From: Bacteroidota bacterium
Lineage (GTDB): Bacteria > Bacteroidota > Ignavibacteria > Ignavibacteriales > Ignavibacteriaceae
DNA: 18,666 bases
Direction of reading: 5' to 3'
Assembly: GCA_023406915.1 (NCBI GenBank)
Contig: JAEXTR010000375.1
Location: forward strand, 1-18,666
Below, piece by piece: positions 7,157 through 14,185 of this stretch. The position numbers were made by a program, and so were the translations under genes. The notes below the pieces were generated by a model. The model saw nothing but the letters and a program-made list of their open reading frames with translations, ran no database searches and was not told where the DNA came from. Each line of letters begins with the position of its first letter. Positions within the stretch are counted from its first letter, which is position 1.

Positions 7157-7836
7157 TGGGCTCTATTAATTTCTGCATTTAACCAATTAATTAATGTACT
7201 CTTTGTTGGAATTTTCCCACTCACAAGGAGTTTTCCGTTTACCACAAGTGCAGGAGTCAACATAACACCAAAGTCAGCGAAACGCTCACGGTCAGTAATC
7301 TTCTCAATATTTCCTGAGATTCCTGTCTCTTCCAGAACTTCTTTTGTCAATTCTGCCAATTTTACACAGTTAACACAACCGGGTCCCAAAACTTTTATAT
7401 CAAGACCGGGTTCACCTTTCTTTGCCTCAGTGTAAAACTGGAAGAATCCCTCCCGGATTTCATCCCGCACTCTTCTGAATAATGACATGACTTCCTCATC
7501 GGACCCTTCAGCTTCAGCAGGATCATCAAATCCAATGTGCAACCGATGCAGAACCTTCCCAACGAATACAGGACATGTTTCTTTAGCATTCCCACACACA
7601 GTGATGACATAATCAAACTCCATGGCAAGATATTGCTGCACATCTTCCGGAGTATTGCTGCTGATATCGATACCAATCTCTTTCATGACCTCCACTGCCT
7701 TTGGATTAACAACAAGGGCAGGACTTGTGCCGGCTGAGTAAACAATTAATTCTGAATCAAAGCTTTTCAGAAATCCTTCAGCCATCTGGCTTCTGCAGGA
7801 GTTTCCTGTACACAGTATAAGTATCCGCTTTTTCAT
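7153..7836 (-). CDS. arsC: arsenate reductase (LMW-PTP type) fused to a thioredoxin-fold redox domain
   Basis: A 227-aa two-domain protein. Residues 1 to about 140 are a thioredoxin-coupled arsenate reductase that converts arsenate to arsenite. They carry the phosphatase-like loop Cys9-TGNSC-Arg15, the Asp105-Pro106 acid in GFDDPAE, and the resolving pair Cys81 and Cys88 in VCGNAKETC. That pair has the same seven-residue spacing as Cys82/Cys89 of S. aureus pI258 ArsC. Residues about 145-227 are an MTH895-type small thioredoxin domain with Cys154-Val-Asn-Cys157 and cis-proline motif MLTPALVVN. Typical ArsC is about 130-140 aa, so this is a fusion; the attached domain probably reduces the Cys81-Cys88 disulfide. 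I chose ATG 7836 because AGAAAGGAT precedes it with good spacing. The ATG at 7866 would overlap arsP and add ten residues. It starts 13 bases after arsP and overlaps acr3 by four. Confidence 0.93.
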   Translation of the reverse strand: MKKRILILCTGNSCRSQMAEGFLKSFDSELIVYSAGTSPALVVNPKAVEVMKEIGIDISSNTPEDVQQYLAMEFDYVITVCGNAKETCPVFVGKVLHRLHIGFDDPAEAEGSDEEVMSLFRRVRDEIREGFFQFYTEAKKGEPGLDIKVLGPGCVNCVKLAELTKEVLEETGISGNIEKITDRERFADFGVMLTPALVVNGKLLVSGKIPTKSTLINWLNAEINRAQ

Positions 7837-7849
7837 CGTGTATCCTTTC

Positions 7850-9151
7850 TTAAAAAAGTGAACCAAAAATGTATCCGCTGATTGTTGCCATTACAATAAC
7901 TAAAGAGACAAAGACAACCGTTTTTTCTGTTCCCATCACGCTTCTTATTACGAGCATATTAGGTAATGAAAGTGCTGGACCAGCAAGCAACAATGCCAGT
8001 GCAGGTCCCTTTCCCATTCCACTGGATAACAGCCCCTGGATTATTGGGATTTCCGTAAGTGTTGCAAAGTACATAAAAGCGCCAGTCAACGAAGCAAAGA
8101 AATTTGAAAAGAGAGAGTTACCACCAACTAATTGTGCAATCCACTCATTGGGGATGATACCGTGAGGATTTTCCTGTGAACCGAGAAGAAAACCTGCTAC
8201 CAGAACACCTGCACCTAGTAATGGCATAATTTGCCTGGCAAAGCCCCAACTCTCTCCCAACCACTGATTCGGTTCTTCATCATTATAGCTTAAAACAACG
8301 GTTGTGAAAACAATAGCAGCCAAAAATGGAATAATGGGTTGTCCATAAAACAAAAATGCTGCAACCCCAACTGCAACGCTTCCGGAGAAAACAAGCACCT
8401 TATTAACCTTGAGAATATAAATTAGTGATAATGCGAACCCAAGCCCAAAGAGTGCGGTGATAAACCATTTATTCGCAAAGATGAAATACCAAAAGCCAGA
8501 TGTTTCATCTGTCTTCCCCCAGTTTGCAAATACCAGGATTCCTACCTGAACTAAAAAATGAGTAACCGTCTGCCAGACCGGTCTTGTTTCGGGTATATCC
8601 GGCTGAGCAAGTTGTTCGGCAGCGCGGGCACGCTCCTCTTTTCTATAAATGAAGGACATGATAAGCCCAATAACGATACTGAATGATACTGCACCGATAA
8701 CTCGTGCAACTCCAAGTTCAAAACCAAGAATTCTTGCAGTCAGGATGATAGCGAGTATAATGATTGCAGGACCAGAATACAGAAATGCGACTGCCGGGCC
8801 TAAACCAGCGCCACGCTTGTGAATGCTGGAAAATAAAGGGAGTATGGTACAGCTACACACCGCCAGAATCGTTCCAGAACCGGCTGCAACCAGATAAGCA
8901 ACCCAACGCTTCGCCTTAGCGCCAAAATACTTCACTACTGATGCCTGACTAACGAACACAGCTATTGTACCTGCAATGAAGAATGCCGGAACGAGACAGA
9001 GTAAAACATGTTCCTGTGCATACCACTTTGCAAGCACGAACGCTTCCTGAATGGCTGACTTAAATGTGGGGCTTTCAATCGGCATGAAATATGCAAATGC
9101 AAAGAAGCCAGCGATCCAAAGAAAACTTTTATACTGCTCTTTCCAATCCAT
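7850..9151 (-). CDS. arsP: ArsP/YraQ-family permease, probable organoarsenical or metalloid exporter
   Basis: A 433-aa multi-spanning membrane protein of the DUF318/ArsP_1 permease family (COG0701-like). The diagnostic stretch is VCSCTILPLFSSIHKRGAGLGP, with cysteines 99 and 101, followed by FLYSGPAIIILAI. A basic cytoplasmic loop (about residues 170-190, YRKEERARAAEQ) separates two halves. A second half-signature, LTEIPIIQGLLSSGMGKGPALALLLAGPALSLP, lies near residues 370-402. Characterised ArsP proteins export trivalent organoarsenicals such as methylarsenite; others in this broad family are linked to copper/zinc or are uncharacterised. The setting between arsR and arsC favours an arsenical role. 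It starts 52 bases after arsR, with only a weak ribosome binding site, and a second operator-like repeat lies in that gap. Substrate assignment is inference. Confidence 0.85.
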   Translation of the reverse strand: MDWKEQYKSFLWIAGFFAFAYFMPIESPTFKSAIQEAFVLAKWYAQEHVLLCLVPAFFIAGTIAVFVSQASVVKYFGAKAKRWVAYLVAAGSGTILAVCSCTILPLFSSIHKRGAGLGPAVAFLYSGPAIIILAIILTARILGFELGVARVIGAVSFSIVIGLIMSFIYRKEERARAAEQLAQPDIPETRPVWQTVTHFLVQVGILVFANWGKTDETSGFWYFIFANKWFITALFGLGFALSLIYILKVNKVLVFSGSVAVGVAAFLFYGQPIIPFLAAIVFTTVVLSYNDEEPNQWLGESWGFARQIMPLLGAGVLVAGFLLGSQENPHGIIPNEWIAQLVGGNSLFSNFFASLTGAFMYFATLTEIPIIQGLLSSGMGKGPALALLLAGPALSLPNMLVIRSVMGTEKTVVFVSLVIVMATISGYIFGSLF

Positions 9152-9165
9152 CTGTGGGTCTTTCT

Positions 9166-9188
9166 ATTTCGTTATTTCGTCGAATAAC
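9166..9188. promoter_or_regulatory. possible second ArsR site between arsR and arsP
   Basis: The gap holds a direct repeat of ATTTCGT (9166-9172 and 9174-9180) and an inverted repeat GTTATT/AATAAC (9171-9176 and 9183-9188) around TTCGTCGAA. The word ATTTCGTT is the same half-site that forms the operator in front of arsR. A second binding site here could tune arsP separately. It is also a possible weak RNA hairpin between the two genes. Confidence 0.4.
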
Positions 9189-9203
9189 ATAATGTTTATT
9201 CCA

Positions 9204-9548
9204 TTATCGTGAGCATATCTCAGTCCTGTCAGCAACACTCAACTTGAGCTTATCAGCAATGATTAACTGATCATCTGCAATCCAGAAATCCAAATTTGCA
9301 AGAAAAGAAGAAATCCTTTTATCCGCAGGCGTGGTATTAATGTGATAATTAACCCATTTACCCTCTTTTTGCTCATAAATGAAGTCAGAATCCTTGAGAA
9401 TGCTTAAATGCTTTGATACAGTAGAAGTGGCTATGCCAAGTATTTCTGTGATTTCGCAGACACACAGCGAACGACTTTGCAGCAGTTTTAGAATTCGCAA
9501 TCTATTAGGATCAGATAGGGCTTTGAAGAGTTTAGTATTTTTGCTCAC
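9204..9548 (-). CDS. arsR: ArsR/SmtB-family arsenic-responsive repressor
   Basis: A 114-aa winged-helix repressor of the ArsR family, which leaves DNA when it binds arsenite or antimonite. The metalloid site is Cys29-Val-Cys31 in SLCVCEITEILG at the start of the DNA-binding helices, as in classical ArsR. The recognition helix is about IATSTVSKHLSILKDSD, and the wing follows in EQKEGKWVNYHI. The third ligand usual in E. coli ArsR, close after the CVC, is missing; Cys112 in the C-terminal tail is the only other cysteine. The start is GTG at 9548; an in-frame TGA a few codons upstream rules out a longer protein. It is the first gene of the arsenic operon, and its promoter overlaps an inverted repeat, so it is probably autoregulated. 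Confidence 0.95.
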   Translation of the reverse strand: MSKNTKLFKALSDPNRLRILKLLQSRSLCVCEITEILGIATSTVSKHLSILKDSDFIYEQKEGKWVNYHINTTPADKRISSFLANLDFWIADDQLIIADKLKLSVADRTEICSR

Positions 9549-9550
9549 AA

Positions 9551-9586
9551 TGTTTCATTTCGTTGTTTAACGAAATATATGAAACA
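9551..9586. promoter_or_regulatory. ArsR operator, nested inverted repeat
   Basis: A perfect inverted repeat ATTTCGTT-GTTT-AACGAAAT spans 9557-9576 and is framed by a second pair, TGTTTCAT (9551-9558) and ATGAAACA (9579-9586). It starts three bases upstream of the arsR start codon and covers the candidate -10 box. That is the expected place and form for an ArsR operator. Binding is inferred. Confidence 0.7.
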
Positions 9587-9602
9587 CTGTGTATGTATAC
9601 AA
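9574..9602 (-). promoter_or_regulatory. candidate promoter of the arsenic operon
   Basis: On the minus strand TTGTAT (9597-9602) and TATATT (9574-9579) are 17 bases apart. The -10 box lies inside the operator, so bound repressor would block polymerase. Transcription would begin about 15-20 bases before the arsR GTG, giving a very short leader. Confidence 0.5.
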
Positions 9603-9612
9603 GAAAATATTT

Positions 9613-9624
9613 CACTAATTAGTG
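9613..9624. repeat. 12-bp perfect palindrome between hprK and arsR
   Basis: CACTAATTAGTG is perfectly self-complementary and lies 20 bases past the hprK stop, just upstream of the arsR promoter. It has no loop, so it is a poor terminator hairpin, although an AT-rich tail follows on the minus strand. It could be a dimeric regulator site. Chance occurrence is possible. Confidence 0.35.
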
Positions 9625-9644
9625 GGAGAGATTTGCATCAACCG

Positions 9645-10655
9645 TTATTCAAAATCGTGTTCAAAGTACTGGACCTGGCGGTCGAACTGGATATTATTGT
9701 CCATACGCTTTTGTAGGCGTTCCTGGAGTGCTTTTACGGGGTTATAGCCATAGTGCTTCAAAAGGTAGTGAAGTGCAATTATTTCGGTAATAACAGTTAT
9801 ATTCTTTCCTGGCACGATGGGTAGTTCAACAAAAGGAATCTGTACATCAAGCACTGATACGGTCTTGTCATGATCACCAAGCCGTTCATAATGCTTTTTG
9901 GCATCCCAAGTTTCAAGGTTTACTATAACCTCAAGCCGCTTTTGGAAACGTACAGCCCTAATTCCAAACATCTTTTCTATATTGATAATCCCGATGCCAC
10001 GTATCTCCATAAAGTGCTTGTTAACAGCATCACTGGCACCCATTAACAGATTTGCACCCTTTCTTGTGATGATGGTAAGATCATCGGAGACCAAGCGGTG
10101 ACCACGTTCTATCAGGTCTAAAGCAACCTCACTTTTTCCGATACCTGATTTTCCGGTAAAAAGGATACCCACTCCGTACACATCTACAAATGATGCGTGA
10201 ACAGCCATTGAAACGGAAAACTGATCATCCAGAAAATCGTGAATCAGGTAGGTAGCTTTCGTAGTCGATAGGCTGGAGATTAGAACAGGGATGTTGTGTT
10301 TGTTGCTTAATTCAATAAAATCTTCTGATGGCTGTAAATTATTGGTGAAAATAATACAGGGAATTTCAAACTGGAAGAACCTTTCAAGACTGGCGCGGCA
10401 CTCATCCTTTGGCAATTTTGCCAGATAGTGTACCTCAGTATTTCCAAATAATTGTACCCTGTTGAATGCAAATAAATCCACAAACCCGGCCAGTGCGAGA
10501 CCGGGTCTGTGTAAATTCTGTTCCGATATTTTCCGTTGCAATCCTTCCTTTCCACTAACCAGGGTAAAGGTAAGGAGTTGGGAAGAACCGTTAATCAGAT
10601 GATCAACACTGATTTCCTTATTGGTTACAAGCGGACTATTCTCGAACAAATTCAT
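9645..10655 (-). CDS. hprK: HPr kinase/phosphorylase
   Basis: A 336-aa protein, full length for HprK, the cytoplasmic enzyme that phosphorylates and dephosphorylates a serine of HPr (or an HPr-like protein). The N-terminal domain (about 1-130) is followed by the catalytic domain with the P-loop GKSGIGKSE at 168-176. The conserved HASFVDVYG is at 153-161, SDD at 190-192, and the family signature MEIRGIGIINIEKMFGI at about 216-232. In Firmicutes it controls carbon catabolite repression; in Gram-negative bacteria it usually sits with hpf, rpoN and PTS-Ntr genes. Here it overlaps hpf by 20 bases, but no PTS gene lies in the window. The ATG at 10655 has a weak AAAAAGA before it. It is the last gene before the arsenic operon. 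Confidence 0.93.
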   Translation of the reverse strand: MNLFENSPLVTNKEISVDHLINGSSQLLTFTLVSGKEGLQRKISEQNLHRPGLALAGFVDLFAFNRVQLFGNTEVHYLAKLPKDECRASLERFFQFEIPCIIFTNNLQPSEDFIELSNKHNIPVLISSLSTTKATYLIHDFLDDQFSVSMAVHASFVDVYGVGILFTGKSGIGKSEVALDLIERGHRLVSDDLTIITRKGANLLMGASDAVNKHFMEIRGIGIINIEKMFGIRAVRFQKRLEVIVNLETWDAKKHYERLGDHDKTVSVLDVQIPFVELPIVPGKNITVITEIIALHYLLKHYGYNPVKALQERLQKRMDNNIQFDRQVQYFEHDFE

Positions 10656-10941
10656 TCTTTTTCGACTTTATCTTTTTTAATTGGCGGATCATTTTTTCAA
10701 CTGCCCCTCTGACGGAAATGGGGTATTCTTCAGCTTCATCCTTTGCAGTAAGGATAGTTCCAGGAATCTTTACAATTAACTCGGTTGTCTTCGTATTGTC
10801 ATTTGGTTTCTGATAACTCAGTATCACTTCAACGTCCATAATGTCATCGTTGTACTTCTTAAGAGTCTCTACCTCGTCATTAATGAAGGTCTTTAAAGTA
10901 TCACGGGCTTTAAATTTGCGGGATGTGATGGTAACTGTCAT
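10636..10941 (-). CDS. hpf: short ribosome hibernation-promoting factor (HPF/YfiA family)
   Basis: A 101-aa protein of the short HPF/RaiA class, which binds the decoding region of the 30S subunit and stores ribosomes as inactive particles in slow growth. It begins with the usual beta strand MTVTITSRKFKARDTLKTFI, continues with an alternating beta-alpha pattern, and ends in a basic helix (KMIRQLKKIKSKK). The C-terminal dimerisation domain of long HPF is absent. It has the best ribosome binding site in the window: GGAGG at 10947-10951, five bases from the ATG, which predicts strong translation. It follows the recombinase gene after 16 bases and overlaps hprK by 20, so the pair is probably coupled. 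Confidence 0.92.
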   Translation of the reverse strand: MTVTITSRKFKARDTLKTFINDEVETLKKYNDDIMDVEVILSYQKPNDNTKTTELIVKIPGTILTAKDEAEEYPISVRGAVEKMIRQLKKIKSKKNEFVRE

Positions 10942-10957
10942 GGGAACCTCCGGGAAG

Positions 10958-11863
10958 TTATGATTTGGGATGAGTTTTTTTATATATACTCTTCAGCCGT
11001 TCAATCGATACATGCGTATAGATCTGTGTGGTTGAGAGATTTGCATGTCCCAGTATTTCCTTAATTGCTGCAAGATCAGCGCCATTATCCAGCATATGCG
11101 TCGCTGAAGAGTGACGCAGAATGTGCGGACTTTTTCTTGTTATCTCTGATACCTGAGAAAGGAAATGCCTGACAAGCCTGTAAACAAGTTTCGGATAGAT
11201 ACTCCTTCCGTCTTTTGTTGTTAAAAAACTGCCGGCAAACAGAGTTGAACCTCTGCTTTGCATATAGGATTTCAGTACGGGGATGGATTGTACACCTACC
11301 GGGACCAACCGTTCCTTGTTGCCCTTACCAAGAACCTTGATAGTCCGGGAGCGAAGATCAATATCTTTTGTCAGAATAGCACACACTTCTGAAACGCGGA
11401 GCGAACATCCATAAAGCAATTCGAAAATCACCCGTATAAGCGCAGTATCCATTTCTGGGCGAACTGCGGCTTCCCGATCAATTGCAGCAAGCGTAACGTT
11501 AAAATCTTCTGCTGAAATTACCTCCGGAAGTTTCCTGCGAATCTTCGGCTTTTTAATGAATGAACTTATGTTCTGTTCTATTATATCATTTTTAAATGCA
11601 AAAGTCAAGAGCCCTTTTAAAGATGATAGCTTTCGTGAGATAGTTACTGAGGAATATTTTTTGGAATGCAGGAATAAGACGTACTCCCGCAGTATTCTTT
11701 TTGTAATTCCTGAAACCTCAGTAACTCCCCTCTCAGTACAGAAACCTTCAAAAGCCTCCAGATCTCCCTTGTATGCTATGAGTGAATGCTTCGAATGCCG
11801 TTTTACAGCAAGGTTATCCGACAGAAACAAGGCAGTGACCGTATGGATATTACGGTCATTCAT
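10958..11863 (-). CDS. xerC: XerC/XerD-type tyrosine recombinase
   Basis: A 301-aa site-specific recombinase, close to the roughly 300 aa of XerC/XerD, which resolve chromosome dimers at dif. The N-terminal SAM-like DNA-binding domain spans about 5-95 and the catalytic domain about 115-290. All six catalytic residues are visible: Arg156 in CSLRVSEV, Lys180 in LGKGNKERLVPV, His247 and Arg250 in HILRHSSATHML, His273 in LGHANLS, and nucleophile Tyr282 in QIYTHV. I chose ATG 11863, with GAGGA just upstream and an 8-base overlap with the topA stop. The ATG at 11902 would add 13 basic residues and overlap topA far more. The place behind topA resembles the topA-codV/xerC neighbourhood of Firmicutes, which supports a housekeeping role and not a mobile-element integrase. 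XerC versus XerD cannot be settled here. Confidence 0.9.
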   Translation of the reverse strand: MNDRNIHTVTALFLSDNLAVKRHSKHSLIAYKGDLEAFEGFCTERGVTEVSGITKRILREYVLFLHSKKYSSVTISRKLSSLKGLLTFAFKNDIIEQNISSFIKKPKIRRKLPEVISAEDFNVTLAAIDREAAVRPEMDTALIRVIFELLYGCSLRVSEVCAILTKDIDLRSRTIKVLGKGNKERLVPVGVQSIPVLKSYMQSRGSTLFAGSFLTTKDGRSIYPKLVYRLVRHFLSQVSEITRKSPHILRHSSATHMLDNGADLAAIKEILGHANLSTTQIYTHVSIERLKSIYKKTHPKS

Positions 11864-14174
11864 CTTCCTCTTTTTCAATATCTTGCTGTTTCTCCGCACC
11901 ACATGCAGGGCACTTCAAATACTTCCCTTTTTTTGCAGTGTATTTCTCTTCAAGATAAGTACTGGTGCACTCATCGCACGGAACCTCAACGGGTTTATTC
12001 CATGATGTAAAATCGCATTCAGGATATCTGTTGCAACCATAAAATACTTTATTGCGCCTTGACTTCCTCTCAGTCACTTCACCAATAGAGCATTTCGGAC
12101 ATGGAATGTTGAGCGTGATATTCTTTAAATAATCACACTTTGGATAGTTCTCGCACCCAATGAATTTACCAAATTTACCAGTACGATACACTGTTCTGCC
12201 GTTACATTTCGGGCATGCTTCTCCAGTATATTCTGGCTCCTGATTTTCCTGGGCGTAATCACGAAGTGATTTAATCGAAGAGCATTCCGGGTAATTGGAA
12301 CAGGCAAGAAATCTTCCAAATCTGCCCATCTTCATTATCATCTCATTACCGCACTGCTCACAAAGGATTTTCTCTACCTTACTTTCAACCTTTGCGAGTG
12401 TTTTGGAAAAAGGACTATAGAAGTCGTTTAACGCCTGCACATAGCTTAGCTCACCATTGGCAATTGAATCCAGTTCAGTTTCCATTTTCGCAGTAAATGT
12501 TACATCAAAAATATCCGGGAAAAACTGCACCAGCGTTTCATTTACGCGTTCTCCGCGTGGAGTTGTATAAAGCTTTCGCTCTCGGATGGTTACATACTGC
12601 CTGAATGTAATGGTTGAAATAATAGAAGCATAGGTACTTGGTCTTCCAATACCATCCTTCTCGAGCTCCTTAATCAGGCTGCTTTCAGTAAAGCGTGGTG
12701 GCGGTTTCGTTGATGATTGCTTCTTCTCTACATCAGATAATACGAGATTGTCACCTGCCTGTAACCCTGCTGGGAGCAAAGAGCTGCCTTGCTTCTCGTC
12801 ATCCTCTTCGCTTACATCCTCATCATCATATACTCTGAGGAATCCTTTATCAAGGATTGCCTGACCTGAGACCTTAAAAACAAACTTGCCTCCACTGATC
12901 TCCACGGTAGTGGTTTCAATCGTTGCGGGGCTCATCTGAGATGCCAGGAACCTGTTCCACACAAGTTGATACACCTGGAACTGCTGCTTGCTTAAATACT
13001 CTTTAACAGATTCAGGCGGGAATGCCATGGATGTAGGGCGAATCGCTTCGTGCGCATCCTGAACTCCGGCATTTTTTTTCTTTTCATAGTACTTTGGTGC
13101 ATCGCTTAAGAAACCTTCACCGTACGTATCCTTTATAAAGCCCCGTGCATCTGACACGATTTCATTGCTTACTCTGGTGGAATCTGTACGCATATACGTA
13201 ATGAGACCTGCGGTGCCTGCTTTACCAAGCTCAACACCTTCGTACAGACTCTGTGCTATCTTCATGGTAATTGCTGGACGCATCTTTAGCAAACGCGAAG
13301 CTTCTGCCTGGAGGGTGCTTGTGATGAATGGTACCGGCGGATTTCTTTTACCAGTTCTCTTCGTAATATCCGTAATGGCGTAAGCATTCACTGCGCGGAT
13401 TTCAGATTCAGTTAACGATGCAGTGCGGGCATCCGGAAGAGCAAAAAACTGTTTATTGAAATCGATCCAGTCCGCATCGGTCATCACAGGCTTTGGTGGA
13501 ATCCTTACTTCCTTGCCTTCTACGCTGAACAACGAAGCCTTAAACTCCTGCTTACCACCCTTTTGGAAGATACCTTTGAGGGTCCAGAACTCTGTTGGAA
13601 TAAACGCGCGTATCTCAGCCTCACGCTCACAAACCAGACGGAGCGCAACGGACTGCACTCTTCCTGCTGATAAGGCATTTGAAGCCTCTTCAATGATCGC
13701 TCTCCACAAGAATGGACTGACCGAGTAGCCGATTAAACGGTCCATTACCCTACGGGCTCTTTGGGAATCAACGAGGTTAATATCAATCTTCCTGGGGTCC
13801 TCCATACCACGTTTAACCCCATTCTTAGTGATTTCGTTGAAAAGGACACGGTAGATATGTTCATCAGGTGCGGCATCCTTTATGAGATAGGCAATATCTG
13901 CAGCAATTGCCTCGCCTTCCCGGTCAGGGTCGGTCGCGATGTAAACAGAATGAACCTTTGAAGCAAGGGACTTAATCTTCTTGATTACATCCCCCTTACC
14001 ACGGATATTAATTACTGATGTGGCAAATTCATTTTCAACATCAACCGCAAGCTTTGACTTCGGAAGGTCTCTGACATGACCCACCGTTGCCTCTACAATG
14101 AATTTTGATCCCAGGTATTTATTAATAGTTTTTGCTTTTGAGGGGGACTCAACAATTACAAGACTTTTTGACAT
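11856..14174 (-). CDS. topA: DNA topoisomerase I (type IA)
   Basis: A 772-aa type IA topoisomerase that relaxes negative supercoils. The Toprim domain opens with LVIVESPSKAKTI and holds the DxDRE acidic motif at 82-86 (TDPDREGEA). DSQRARRVMDRLIGY at 136-150 is typical, and the nucleophile is Tyr327 in TYMRTDSTRVS. HEAIRPT and EKDGIGRPSTYASII are further conserved blocks. The C-terminus carries four four-cysteine zinc ribbons starting at Cys605, Cys654, Cys692 and Cys733, each with the aromatic/Gly-rich pattern that binds single-stranded DNA. A short acidic tail follows. The gene starts 11 bases after the DUF494 stop without a clear Shine-Dalgarno sequence, and its stop lies within the start of the recombinase gene. 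It looks intact and full length. Confidence 0.97.
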   Translation of the reverse strand: MSKSLVIVESPSKAKTINKYLGSKFIVEATVGHVRDLPKSKLAVDVENEFATSVINIRGKGDVIKKIKSLASKVHSVYIATDPDREGEAIAADIAYLIKDAAPDEHIYRVLFNEITKNGVKRGMEDPRKIDINLVDSQRARRVMDRLIGYSVSPFLWRAIIEEASNALSAGRVQSVALRLVCEREAEIRAFIPTEFWTLKGIFQKGGKQEFKASLFSVEGKEVRIPPKPVMTDADWIDFNKQFFALPDARTASLTESEIRAVNAYAITDITKRTGKRNPPVPFITSTLQAEASRLLKMRPAITMKIAQSLYEGVELGKAGTAGLITYMRTDSTRVSNEIVSDARGFIKDTYGEGFLSDAPKYYEKKKNAGVQDAHEAIRPTSMAFPPESVKEYLSKQQFQVYQLVWNRFLASQMSPATIETTTVEISGGKFVFKVSGQAILDKGFLRVYDDEDVSEEDDEKQGSSLLPAGLQAGDNLVLSDVEKKQSSTKPPPRFTESSLIKELEKDGIGRPSTYASIISTITFRQYVTIRERKLYTTPRGERVNETLVQFFPDIFDVTFTAKMETELDSIANGELSYVQALNDFYSPFSKTLAKVESKVEKILCEQCGNEMIMKMGRFGRFLACSNYPECSSIKSLRDYAQENQEPEYTGEACPKCNGRTVYRTGKFGKFIGCENYPKCDYLKNITLNIPCPKCSIGEVTERKSRRNKVFYGCNRYPECDFTSWNKPVEVPCDECTSTYLEEKYTAKKGKYLKCPACGAEKQQDIEKEEDE

Positions 14175-14185
14175 AATGTAATGAC

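Noticed and set aside
7837..7866. Ten-residue N-terminal extension of ArsC
   Set aside because: The internal ATG at 7836 has the better ribosome binding site and gives the normal N-terminus of the family; the extension would overlap arsP.
10958..11863. The recombinase as integrase of a mobile arsenic island
   Set aside because: It sits beside topA with housekeeping genes on both sides and is separated from arsR by hpf and hprK. I saw no attachment-site duplication, transposase or inverted terminal repeats around the arsenic genes.
11864..11902. Thirteen-residue basic extension of the recombinase
   Set aside because: It would lie wholly within the end of topA; the ATG at 11863 has GAGGA upstream and fits XerC/D length.
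11556..12005. 149-codon open frame on the plus strand across the topA/recombinase junction
   Set aside because: It lies opposite two genes with clear conserved motifs and shows no recognisable domain or ribosome binding site.
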